Shown: piece after piece, positions 27,176 to 34,766 of the stretch | Position numbering within the stretch: position 1 is the stretch's first letter | How the letters are laid out: every line of letters starts with the position of its first letter | Assembly (NCBI GenBank): GCA_024742755.1 | Contig: JANSXW010000061.1 | Span: 1-34,766, forward strand | DNA from: a bacterium | GTDB taxonomy: Bacteria > Bacteroidota > Bacteroidia > Chitinophagales > Saprospiraceae | DNA length: 34,766 nucleotides | Direction: 5' to 3' | Notes under the pieces: generated by a model | Database searches by the model: none | Seen by the model: only the letters and a program-made list of their open reading frames with translations | What the model was told of the DNA's origin: nothing | Translations under genes and position numbers: made by a program

Positions 27176-27924
27176 CAGACCCCGCGCTTGTTGCCGTAAA
27201 TGAAGATGTGCAGCCGGCTTGTGAAGTTGAAACCGTGCGCCTTACAGGCCTCCACCAGCCAAGCCTGCTTTTCAGCCAGCCGCTCCGTGCTGGTCCCTTC
27301 CGGCATCAGATAGACCCGGGAAGGCTTGATGGCATAGCGTTGGATTAAACCCTGTACCTCCTCCAATTCTGCGGGGTTGGCCACCACAAACTTGAAGTGG
27401 GCTTTGTCGCTCTGAGCGAAATACCGGTATACCTTTGGCCGCTCCCGTAGCTTTTGGCTGTTGTTGGAATTCGACAGCTTGGGGGAAACATTATACTGAT
27501 GGACCGCCGCCTCAAAGTCAGGATCCGGCAATAATGTCCCGTTGGTTTCCACCTCAAACCAGTAGTCTTGGCCAAGCGCCTGCATCAGCGCGGCAAGTGC
27601 AGGCTGCTGCAGCATCGGCTCGCCTCCGGTGAGGATCACGTTTTTGCAGGGGTACTGTTGTATGGCTTCCACTACTTCTTCCAGTGTCATTTCAGCGATT
27701 ACGTCCTGCTTTTTGAATTTTCGGTAACCAGGCAGCACATCGTTATCGTGGGTGAAACGGGTGCCCTCCCAGTTCCAGGTGTAATCGGTATCGCACCAGC
27801 TGCAATGCAGGTTGCACAGGGAGGTGCGGACGAAAATACTGGGCTGCCCCATATTTTTCCCCTCGCCCTGAATGGAGTAGAAAATTTCCGGTTCCTTATC
27901 GGGTTTCGCTATCTTGATGGTCAT
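27175..27924 (-). CDS. queE: 7-carboxy-7-deazaguanine synthase
   Basis: The 249-residue protein is a radical-SAM enzyme with the cluster motif C37-x3-C41-x2-C44 (CNLHCSWC), preceded by FYSIQGEG (about 15-22), which is typical of QueE. TGGEP follows at about 99-103, and FEVETNGT and VSPKLSNSNN occur later. QueE turns 6-carboxytetrahydropterin into 7-carboxy-7-deazaguanine, a step to preQ0 and queuosine in tRNA, in the cytoplasm. Length is normal. Other que genes (queC, queD) are not in the window. It lies 6 nt downstream of the MATE transporter gene on the same strand, so the two are probably transcribed together although no functional link is obvious. Confidence 0.95.
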   Translation of the reverse strand: MTIKIAKPDKEPEIFYSIQGEGKNMGQPSIFVRTSLCNLHCSWCDTDYTWNWEGTRFTHDNDVLPGYRKFKKQDVIAEMTLEEVVEAIQQYPCKNVILTGGEPMLQQPALAALMQALGQDYWFEVETNGTLLPDPDFEAAVHQYNVSPKLSNSNNSQKLRERPKVYRYFAQSDKAHFKFVVANPAELEEVQGLIQRYAIKPSRVYLMPEGTSTERLAEKQAWLVEACKAHGFNFTSRLHIFIYGNKRGV

Positions 27925-27930
27925 GATGAA

Positions 27931-29220
27931 TCAGTTCAGTGCCAGCCCTTTGCGTTGGTACAGCCAATGCTGAAACCCGCCCCTTGCCAGCAGGAAGACG
28001 AGCATCGCCAGCCAGAGGCCATGATTGCCATACCCGCGTGCCACTGCATAGGCCAGCAGGAACGTAACAAATGCCAGCAGCATACTGTTCCGCATAGCTT
28101 TGGAAGCGGTAAGCCCAATGTATACGCCATCCCAAATGTAACTCGGAGTCCCCAGCAACGGGAAGAGCACCATCCAAAAGAGAAAAGGCTGAGCAGCGAG
28201 GATCACGTCCGCCTGATTGGTAAACAACCGGAGCAGCGCATTGCCCCCCAGCCCATACCCCAGGCTAAACAAAGCCGCCAGCCCCATACCCCAGGCAAAG
28301 GAAAGCTTGACAGCCTGCCGGGTTTTGGGGTTATCTGCCGCACCTTTGTATTTGCCCACCAGGCTTTCCGACGCATACGCAAAGCCGTCTACGCCGTAAG
28401 ACATCCAGTTGAGGTATTGCAGCAGGATGGTGTTCACAGCCAGTACCATTTCGCCCTGCCCGGAAGATTGCGAGTAGAAGAACCCGAAGACCCCGGTCAG
28501 GCAGAGCGTACGGATAAAAATATCGGCATTGATACGCAGAAAACCGAGCAGCTTTTCCCATTGGCTGATGGCCCGCAGCCGAAAGTGCCCCAGCAGGTGC
28601 CCATAGCGGTAAAATGCCAACCCTAAAGCGGCGACCAGCCCGATGTACTGAGCAATCAGTGTGCCGTAAGCCACGCCGGCCACGCCCATATCGCGGTACT
28701 CCACGAGATACACGCTTAGCAGGATGTTGGCCGCGTTGATAATGATGGTCAGCACCAGGGGGAATATGGCATTTTGCAAACCAAAGAACCAGCCCATCAA
28801 AGCGTAGAGCCCGAGGGTAGCAGGCGCCGCCCAAATCCGGATGAAAAAGTACTGCCGGACCAGGCCTGCCTGCCGGTCTTCCGTATTCATCAGCTGTATG
28901 CCTGCTTCGCCCAAAGGCCATTGCAACAGCAACAGCAAGGTCGCCACACCAAACACAACCAATAGCGCGCGCCCCAGGATATGGGCCACTGCTTCATCCG
29001 ACTGCTGCCCGTACGCCTGAGCCGTCAGGCCGGTTGTGCCCATGCGCAGGAAACCAAAATTCCAGTAAATAAAGTTGAACAGCATGGCCCCGATGCCCAC
29101 TGCTCCGATATGCAGCTCGGACATGCGCCCCATCAGTGCGGTATCCACGCTGCTCAGAAGCGGCACCGATATGTTGCTGATGATGTTGGGAATGGCCAGC
29201 CGTAGGATTTCTCGGTTCAT
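27931..29220 (-). CDS. MATE-family multidrug/toxin efflux transporter (DinF-like)
   Basis: The 429-residue integral membrane protein has about twelve hydrophobic segments in two similar halves, as in MATE transporters. The start MNREILRLAIPNIISNI and the next VDTALMGRM fit the DinF branch. A second copy of the pattern appears around YGVDGFAYASESLVG. MATE proteins export drugs or metabolites using H+ or Na+; the substrate cannot be told. The ATG at 29220 is preferred over an in-frame GTG at 29271, which would add 17 polar, Cys-rich residues with no counterpart in the family. A good Bacteroidota promoter lies just upstream. It is divergent from the ligase-PASTA gene and leads a pair with queE. 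Confidence 0.93.
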   Translation of the reverse strand: MNREILRLAIPNIISNISVPLLSSVDTALMGRMSELHIGAVGIGAMLFNFIYWNFGFLRMGTTGLTAQAYGQQSDEAVAHILGRALLVVFGVATLLLLLQWPLGEAGIQLMNTEDRQAGLVRQYFFIRIWAAPATLGLYALMGWFFGLQNAIFPLVLTIIINAANILLSVYLVEYRDMGVAGVAYGTLIAQYIGLVAALGLAFYRYGHLLGHFRLRAISQWEKLLGFLRINADIFIRTLCLTGVFGFFYSQSSGQGEMVLAVNTILLQYLNWMSYGVDGFAYASESLVGKYKGAADNPKTRQAVKLSFAWGMGLAALFSLGYGLGGNALLRLFTNQADVILAAQPFLFWMVLFPLLGTPSYIWDGVYIGLTASKAMRNSMLLAFVTFLLAYAVARGYGNHGLWLAMLVFLLARGGFQHWLYQRKGLALN

Positions 29221-29238
29221 AAATGCCCGTTTGAGCTG

Positions 29239-29270
29239 CAAACATAAGCATTCTACGCCTGAGCTACACA
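29239..29270 (-). promoter_or_regulatory. Promoter candidate for the MATE-queE pair
   Basis: On the minus strand TGTG (29270-29267) is followed after 20 nt by TATGTTTG (29246-29239), a perfect TAnnTTTG. The MATE ATG at 29220 is 18 nt beyond the -7 box. Position, spacing and sequence all fit. If right, it also excludes the upstream GTG at 29271 as a start, since that codon would precede the transcript. Confidence 0.6.
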
Positions 29271-29324
29271 CCTGATATTCTGACAGACTTCCTTACCTTT
29301 ACAGCCGAAAACCCACAACGCCGT

Positions 29325-32300
29325 ATGAAAATAGGCATTCTGTTTGGTGGCCCCTCCCGCGAGCGCGATCGTTCCCTGCCGAACGCCCGGTCGGTTTATG
29401 CCTTGCTGGACCGTTCGCTTTTTGAACCGGTCCCCCTGCTGATCGATGCCCGCGGACAGCTCCTGCAGATGCAGCCTGCGGCGCTCAACGCGGCAAGCAT
29501 CAGGGATTTACTTGCTGCCAATCAGGCGCTGCCCGATGGCTTTTCCCTCAGCCAGGAATCCCTGCCTGCAACACCGGAATGGCTCCACCTGGAAAAGCCT
29601 CTGTCGTGGGCTGATCTGCCAGCTATTGTTGATTTCGCCTGGATTGCCATGCAGGGGGCTTTTGCCGAAGACGGGCAGCTTCAGGAGCAACTCGAAGCAC
29701 TCGGCCTGCCCTACAACGGCTTTTCGCCAGCGGCCTGCCGTTATACGTCTGACCGGACCCGCCTGCGGGATTTGCTCGACCTTCATGACTTTTCCACCGC
29801 CCCGGCGATCGCTATAGAACAGGAAGAATGGACCGGGCACGCTTCCGGCACCTTGCACCAGCGCGTAACCACCGAACTCCAATACCCGGTATGGGTCCGC
29901 CCCGGCGATATCCCCACCCTTGCCGGGCAGACCCAGCTTGAGCACCCCGATGACCTTGAGCGGTTTGAACTCGCTATAAACCGGGCCTTTTTTGAAGAAA
30001 TCCTGCCGGCTGCAGAATGGCGCGACAGCAACAATTTTGAACGCCGGGAAACCATTCGCCTGCTGGGTGACTTAGAGGACGGAACGGGCTTTCCGGTAGA
30101 AGTACAGACTGCGGAGGAAAAGATCGTCATAGATGCCCCTCAGCAACTTTTCGAGTACCTCAATACTGCGGCAGGCCAACCTTCAGTTACTGAATTCCGG
30201 CTGCGCAGCCACCGGAAGAGCTTACAGGAAAAGGTCCTCATTGAACAGGTGCCTCAGGGCATTCCTTTCACCTGCAGCGTGCTGGCGGCTCCCGGAAGCG
30301 GACTGCTGGTCTTGCCCCCTCAGGTCCCCGAAGTGTATGCCAACGCGGGATTCCTGGACCATATCCCTCAGCTGGTTACTGAAGTGTTTCAGCGCCTGCA
30401 ACTCCGGGCTTTCGCCCAAATCAGTGGCTACAGCCTGCCGGACGGGCAGTTCATCATCGATCGCATCAGCAGTCAGCCAGACTGGAACCTCGAAGCACCG
30501 GTTTGGGCCGGGTTCGGGCAACTGGGCCTCCCTCCCGGACAGGCCCTGACGCTCCTCATACAAGCCGGGCTGGAGCATGCTCCCGGCACAGCCCCGCTCC
30601 CCCCCATTGAGCCCGCAGAAGAAACGGGTATCGCCCTGGTCTGTGGCGGCTTTGGCTACGGAGGCGGGCTGTCGCTGGAAAGCGCACGGGAGGCCTTTCA
30701 GTGGCTGGACGGGATGCAGGGCTTTCGGCCGATTCCCATCTGGCAAACGGTCACGGATACCGGTATTCGTTACTTCCGATTGCCGCTTCAGGCTTTTCTG
30801 ACCGCGTCGATGCCGGAACTTCACCAGTTGTGCAGCCATCCGGGCACACCGCCCCAACTGGACGATGCCCTGCAGGCCTTCACGGCAAGGCACAGCAACC
30901 GGGCGTACCCCAAAACGGCAGAGCCCTGCCCGGTCAGCCAATGGCCGGCCATTGCCAGGTATGTGTGGCTTACGCTGCCTGCCTCCACTGATGCACCTAT
31001 CGCGCTGCTGGACCAACTGGCAAAATTAAAGCTGCCCCACAATGGCGCAACCAGTCAGGCTGCCCGGCTCTGTGGGGATAAATACCAATTGCTGCGGACC
31101 CTGGACCGAAACGGTATTGCCGTCCCCAATCAGCTCAGACTAACCCAGGCAGAATACGAAAAAGACATGGCGGGAGCGCTGAACCGTCTCGAAAACCAGG
31201 TGGGCTACCCTATGATCGTGCGGCCTTTGGACGGGCAATACAGCTCAGCGGTACAGTTGCTGTCCACCCGCGCAGAACTACAGGCTTACACACGCCTGCT
31301 TTTCAGGGCGAGCCCGGAGGATGGGCAGGAAGCCCGTCGGGTACTGCGGCTTTCTCCGGGGACGCTTTTCCCGCAAAAGCAGGCGATGGCCGCAGCGCCT
31401 CAAATCTCCCGCAAGGTCGGGCACTATCTTATGGAGATCAGTGCACACGTCTTCCCGGCACCACCTAATGAAGGCCGCGCCTCCTACAACTGGCTGCCCA
31501 TTTCAGAAGTACGGCCCGGCGGGCACATTCTGCGCTCCGTTGAAAAGTATGAACAGGCTGCAAAATACAGCCATACGCCGGCACGTTTTGCCTCCGACGA
31601 AGGGCTGACCTGGAGTATTCAGCAACAGTTGGAAAAAGCGGTACGCCTCCTCGACCTGAAAAGCCCTGCCAATCTCGATGCTTTTGTACATTTGCAGGAC
31701 GGTAAAGCACCTGAGGTTTGTATTTTTGATATCAACCTGCAGCCACCGGTCACCCCGCACAGCCTGTTTGGCGTACAGATTGCTGCGGCAGGACAAACGC
31801 CTGCAGCATTGCTAGGCCAAGTGATCAGCGGCGCTTTGCATACCCCCGAAACCGATATTCAACACATACCGGCTGAAGCCAAGGCCTCAGCTCAACCGAT
31901 TCACAATCCGATCACTATGAATGAGGATACCAAGTCTGCCACTCCGGACCCCTCCAATGGCCAACGCACTGCTACCGGGGCGTCCAGCCCACTGGTAGAG
32001 CAGGTAAAAGCTAAGGCTAAAAAATACATGAAGGAAACCTGGCAGTTTTTGAAGTCCCCTGTTTTTCTGCGCAACTTTGCCGGTATCCTGCTGATGGTCT
32101 TCGGCTCTATTTACATCGTGCGCTGGTCCCTTAAGATCTACACCCGACACGGGGAGTCGATTCAGGTCCCCGACTATACGGGCATGGATATGCGGGACGC
32201 CATGCGCAAAGCGGAAAAGCAGAATTTCCGGATTGTCGCTATTGATTCCTTTTTTGACAGCAATAAACGCCCCAATACCATTTACCAGCAGGACCCTATG

Positions 32301-32870
32301 CCCAATCAGCGGGCCAAGGAAGGCCGGACCATCTACGTGAGCAAATACCGGGCGCAGGCGGACTCCGTTTTGCTGCCCACGCTTATGCGCGCCGGGTACA
32401 ATTTCGAACAATACCGGACCAAGCTCAAACGCATTGATGTGAAAGCCCGGATTCAGGAGCGGATATTCGACAACAAACAGGAGGAAAATACCGTGCTGCA
32501 CTTTTTCCACAACGGGCTCAAAATCACAGATGATATGCTGCGCCGGGGGGTTAAAGTACCGCGTGGCTCGACACTTGAGTTCGTCATCACAGAGCGCATT
32601 ACCAATGAAGTAGCCCTACCGGACCTGATCTGCAAGCGATTTGACGAAGCCAGGTTCCTGCTGACCACATCCAACCTGACCCTCGGGCAAACCTCCGGGG
32701 CAGAGGGGGCGGAAAGCAGCGCTTTTGTCTACCGGCAGGAGCCTGAGTTTGTTCCCGGCCAGATGGTCGTCAAAGGTTCCTCCATTGACTTATACCTGAC
32801 CACCACACGGCCCGACGGCTGCCCGGAACCCGCAGATGTTTTACAGGAAGGAGAAGAAGATTTCAATTAA
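29325..32870 (+). CDS. Fusion of two D-Ala-D-Ala-ligase-like ATP-grasp modules to a membrane segment and PASTA domains
   Basis: One uninterrupted frame of 1,181 residues. Module 1 (1 to about 430) opens like a Ddl enzyme (MKIGILFGGPSRERDRSLPN). Module 2 (about 432-860) opens with ALVCGGFG and has GDKYQLLRTLDRNGIAVP, the usual ATP-grasp entry. After a polar linker (about 860-910) comes one membrane span (about 913-935), then three PASTA domains (about 945-1010, 1011-1095, 1096-1165). PASTA domains bind peptidoglycan or its precursors outside the membrane, and Ddl-type modules work inside, so the topology is consistent. Both modules have Arg (192, 633) where the family has the ATP-binding Lys. 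Module 1 lacks the ExN metal motif (IIDRIS, 377-382) and module 2 has DIN (802-804). Enzyme activity is thus doubtful. A separate start at 31918 (MNEDTKSATPD) for the PASTA part is possible. Confidence 0.85.
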   Translation: MKIGILFGGPSRERDRSLPNARSVYALLDRSLFEPVPLLIDARGQLLQMQPAALNAASIRDLLAANQALPDGFSLSQESLPATPEWLHLEKPLSWADLPAIVDFAWIAMQGAFAEDGQLQEQLEALGLPYNGFSPAACRYTSDRTRLRDLLDLHDFSTAPAIAIEQEEWTGHASGTLHQRVTTELQYPVWVRPGDIPTLAGQTQLEHPDDLERFELAINRAFFEEILPAAEWRDSNNFERRETIRLLGDLEDGTGFPVEVQTAEEKIVIDAPQQLFEYLNTAAGQPSVTEFRLRSHRKSLQEKVLIEQVPQGIPFTCSVLAAPGSGLLVLPPQVPEVYANAGFLDHIPQLVTEVFQRLQLRAFAQISGYSLPDGQFIIDRISSQPDWNLEAPVWAGFGQLGLPPGQALTLLIQAGLEHAPGTAPLPPIEPAEETGIALVCGGFGYGGGLSLESAREAFQWLDGMQGFRPIPIWQTVTDTGIRYFRLPLQAFLTASMPELHQLCSHPGTPPQLDDALQAFTARHSNRAYPKTAEPCPVSQWPAIARYVWLTLPASTDAPIALLDQLAKLKLPHNGATSQAARLCGDKYQLLRTLDRNGIAVPNQLRLTQAEYEKDMAGALNRLENQVGYPMIVRPLDGQYSSAVQLLSTRAELQAYTRLLFRASPEDGQEARRVLRLSPGTLFPQKQAMAAAPQISRKVGHYLMEISAHVFPAPPNEGRASYNWLPISEVRPGGHILRSVEKYEQAAKYSHTPARFASDEGLTWSIQQQLEKAVRLLDLKSPANLDAFVHLQDGKAPEVCIFDINLQPPVTPHSLFGVQIAAAGQTPAALLGQVISGALHTPETDIQHIPAEAKASAQPIHNPITMNEDTKSATPDPSNGQRTATGASSPLVEQVKAKAKKYMKETWQFLKSPVFLRNFAGILLMVFGSIYIVRWSLKIYTRHGESIQVPDYTGMDMRDAMRKAEKQNFRIVAIDSFFDSNKRPNTIYQQDPMPNQRAKEGRTIYVSKYRAQADSVLLPTLMRAGYNFEQYRTKLKRIDVKARIQERIFDNKQEENTVLHFFHNGLKITDDMLRRGVKVPRGSTLEFVITERITNEVALPDLICKRFDEARFLLTTSNLTLGQTSGAEGAESSAFVYRQEPEFVPGQMVVKGSSIDLYLTTTRPDGCPEPADVLQEGEEDFN

Positions 32871-32877
32871 CAACCTT

Positions 32878-33405
32878 ATGCATACCATGAACCTGACACG
32901 AATTTCATTTTTGCTGGCACTTATCGCCATTGCATTTACTGCCTGCACCAATGAGCAGGAGGTTAAGTTTGAAGAGCTGAAAAAGCAGTACGAGGAGGCA
33001 CGCACCTCTCTCAAGTACTACCGCAACAGCTTTGATCAGACCAAAGGGGAATACACGGCCCTGCGGGAGCAGTATGACAGTCAGCCCAATAAAATAGGCA
33101 AAGACTCCCTGCATACACAGCTTCGGGAAAACCACGAAAAGCTGCTGGAAAAGCACGAGGGCTTCTTCGGGCATCAGGCAGAGGTGCTGAAAAAGCACGA
33201 TGATTTGCTGGAACGGCTAAAAGTGGAAGGATACCCCGTGGAAAACCGTATTGCAGACTTTGAAGAGATGACTGCCGACATTCAAAAGCTGATCAAAGAG
33301 TACGAGTATATGAACAACGAGCATAACGTGATGATCGAGGAACAGCGCGGCATGCTCCGGACCATCAAGACCCCCAATTTGCCCACCCGCCCTACAGAAC
33401 GCTAG
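32878..33405 (+). CDS. Coiled-coil lipoprotein of unknown function
   Basis: I do not recognise the family. The 175-residue product has a lipoprotein signal (MNLTRISFLLALIAIAF, then TAC) with the lipid-bearing Cys23. The mature part is almost wholly charged helix with heptad-like spacing (EELKKQYEEAR, KLLEKHEGFFGHQAEVLKK, IQKLIKEYEYMNNE), so it is probably an elongated coiled coil anchored in the envelope. An in-frame ATG at 32887 is equally good as a start; the frame also extends 5' to 32836, but that overlaps the preceding gene and would bury the signal peptide. It begins 7 nt after the ligase-PASTA stop and ends 14 nt before the permease, so the three genes look like one operon. Confidence 0.85.
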   Translation: MHTMNLTRISFLLALIAIAFTACTNEQEVKFEELKKQYEEARTSLKYYRNSFDQTKGEYTALREQYDSQPNKIGKDSLHTQLRENHEKLLEKHEGFFGHQAEVLKKHDDLLERLKVEGYPVENRIADFEEMTADIQKLIKEYEYMNNEHNVMIEEQRGMLRTIKTPNLPTRPTER

Positions 33406-33419
33406 TAATCAACATTAAT

Positions 33420-34652
33420 ATGCAGTTTTCCATACGGATTGCCCGCCGCTACCTGCTTGCTAAAAAATCAACCAATGCCATCAATATCATCACGGGTATT
33501 GCGGTGCTTGGTATTGCAGTAGGGTCAGCGGCGCTTATCCTTGTGCTTTCCGTATTTAATGGGTTTGAAGACCTGATCGCGACGATGTACAGCAACTTCA
33601 ACCCGGATGTAAAAGTCACCCCTGCGCAAGGCAAGACCTTCGCAGCAGATACGGTAATGCTGGAAGAACTGCTGGCACTGGAGGAGGTCGCCGCTGTCAC
33701 CACTTCCCTGGAGGAAGTCGCCTTTTTCGAGTACAAAGACAATCAGGATTTCGGCACCCTGAAGGGCGTGGCTCCCAACTACGAAAAAGTAGTGGGTATT
33801 GACACCACCGTTCGGGAAGGCACCTACCGGTTGAAAGACGGAGAAAAAGACTTTGCCATACTCGGCCTGGGCATGCGGGACAAACTCAACGTCAACGTTG
33901 GCGACCCCTTCACCGAACTGGGTGTGTACATGCCCCGGAGGAGCCAAAGCCGGGGCATGTTCAGCCGGCAGCTTCAGCCTTTCCGCCGCCGGTACATTTA
34001 TCCGGGCGGCACCTTTGTCATTCAGCACGAGTTCAACAATGAATACGTGCTTGCGCCGATCAGCTTTGCGCGTGGCCTGCTGGAAGCGGATGCCGATGAG
34101 GTCAGCGCTATTGAAATCCGCCTGCAGGAGGGCGTGGATTCCAGAGATGCAGTTGCCCAAATTGCCACTTTGCTTGGCGAAGACTACGAGGTCAAAGACC
34201 GCTTTGAGCAGGAGGCCGCTTTTCTGAAGCTGATGCAGATCGAGAAGTGGCTCAGCTACGCCATCGCCAGCCTGATGCTGCTCCTGGTTTCCTTCAATAT
34301 GATCGGGGCCCTGTGGATGATTGTACTGGAAAAGCAGCCGGATATTGCCATTCTCCGCTCTATGGGGGCCCTTAAAACGACCATACGCGATATTTTCCTG
34401 GCGGAGGGCGTGCTGCTCAGCCTCCTGGGGCTCGGCATTGGCACCGTGCTTGCACTCGGGCTTTACGCCGCTCAAAAGTACATCGGCCTTATTACCGTGC
34501 CCGGCAACTTTATTGTTGAAGCCTACCCCATCAGCCTGCGGTTGATGGATTTTGTAACGGTGGCCGTAACGGTGGTAACAATCGGGCTGCTCGCTGCCCT
34601 GCCCCCGGCCCTGCGCTCCATGCGTGTTTCAGCCCTGATCCGGGAAGAATAA
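33420..34652 (+). CDS. LolC/LolE-type ABC transporter permease
   Basis: The 410-residue protein has the four-span layout of the FtsX/LolC/E class. TM1 is at about 21-45 (INIITGIAVLGIAVGSAALI), followed by a large periplasmic domain to about 275. TM2 is at 277-303 and TM3 at 325-350, before which DIAILRSMGA gives the coupling helix, and TM4 is at 375-395, ending in LRSMRVSALIREE. In the Lol system such permeases, with the ATPase LolD, lift lipoproteins from the inner membrane toward the outer membrane. Bacteroidota usually have a single protein of this type. No lolD is in the window. The gene directly follows a lipoprotein gene and the PASTA fusion, in keeping with an envelope-assembly operon, though the client is unknown. 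Confidence 0.9.
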   Translation: MQFSIRIARRYLLAKKSTNAINIITGIAVLGIAVGSAALILVLSVFNGFEDLIATMYSNFNPDVKVTPAQGKTFAADTVMLEELLALEEVAAVTTSLEEVAFFEYKDNQDFGTLKGVAPNYEKVVGIDTTVREGTYRLKDGEKDFAILGLGMRDKLNVNVGDPFTELGVYMPRRSQSRGMFSRQLQPFRRRYIYPGGTFVIQHEFNNEYVLAPISFARGLLEADADEVSAIEIRLQEGVDSRDAVAQIATLLGEDYEVKDRFEQEAAFLKLMQIEKWLSYAIASLMLLLVSFNMIGALWMIVLEKQPDIAILRSMGALKTTIRDIFLAEGVLLSLLGLGIGTVLALGLYAAQKYIGLITVPGNFIVEAYPISLRLMDFVTVAVTVVTIGLLAALPPALRSMRVSALIREE

Positions 34653-34713
34653 GCCGTCTTTCTGCAAGCCTTTTGTCCAAATCAGGTTTTCCAACCAACC
34701 AGAGTGCCAGAAT

Positions 34714-34744
34714 TTTGTCTTATGTTCGTTTCGGATTAATATTG
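34714..34744 (+). promoter_or_regulatory. Promoter candidate for a gene entering at the right edge
   Basis: TTTG (34714-34717), 19 nt, then TAATATTG (34737-34744), one mismatch from TAnnTTTG. An ATG at 34758 with two more codons (Arg, Gln) reaches the window end, so a plus-strand gene probably begins here, but nothing of its product can be read. Confidence 0.45.
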
Positions 34745-34766
34745 AAACAACGAACCCATGAGGCAA

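Overview
The window looks like a chromosomal segment of a Bacteroidota bacterium, most likely a Saprospiria/Lewinella-type marine or sludge organism. The reasons are large secreted proteins ending in a type IX secretion (T9SS) sorting domain with the FPNP signature, HYR and delta-60 repeat proteins, a dockerin-like tail without cohesins, and Bacteroidota-style promoters (TTTG, about 19-21 nt, TAnnTTTG) in place of sigma70 boxes. Base composition is roughly balanced inside genes and AT-rich between them. I see no rRNA, tRNA, CRISPR array, insertion sequence or phage gene.

Layout. 1-2355 (minus) is the first 785 codons of a giant HYR-type surface protein that runs off the left edge. 2885-4651 (minus) carries an orphan NarL/LuxR-type response regulator and a Sfp-type phosphopantetheinyl transferase. 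4735-7943 (plus) is an overlapping pair: a seven-bladed WD40 protein and a lipoprotein with a C-terminal GH113-like glycosidase domain. A small secreted protein of unknown function (7951-8460, minus) faces it, followed by dCTP deaminase (plus), a secreted delta-60 repeat protein with a dockerin-like tail and its terminator, and a large AddA/UvrD-type helicase (12354-15590).

15919-27100 (plus) is the most striking block: three consecutive genes of about 1,200 codons for secreted multidomain metzincin metalloproteases. All have the same order of parts: signal peptide, propeptide, HExxH catalytic domain, Ig-like modules, P-domain, cadherin-like module and T9SS tail. Copies 1 and 2 are close relatives; copy 3 is older. 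A two-way terminator separates them from a minus-strand pair, queE (queuosine/7-deazaguanine pathway) and a MATE-family transporter. A divergent plus-strand cluster then follows: a very long protein joining two D-Ala-D-Ala-ligase-like modules to a membrane segment and three PASTA domains (29325-32870), a coiled-coil lipoprotein, and a LolC/LolE-type permease. This cluster suggests cell-envelope assembly.

The observations most worth following up are the ligase-PASTA fusion, whose ATP-grasp modules have lost key residues; the protease triplet, with Ser in place of the metzincin Gly in all copies and a conserved propeptide Cys; the AddA-like helicase whose nuclease domain seems inactive; and the fusion of an apparently dead peptidase-like region to a GH113-like glycosidase. 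All function calls are from reading the translation by eye; no database search was run.
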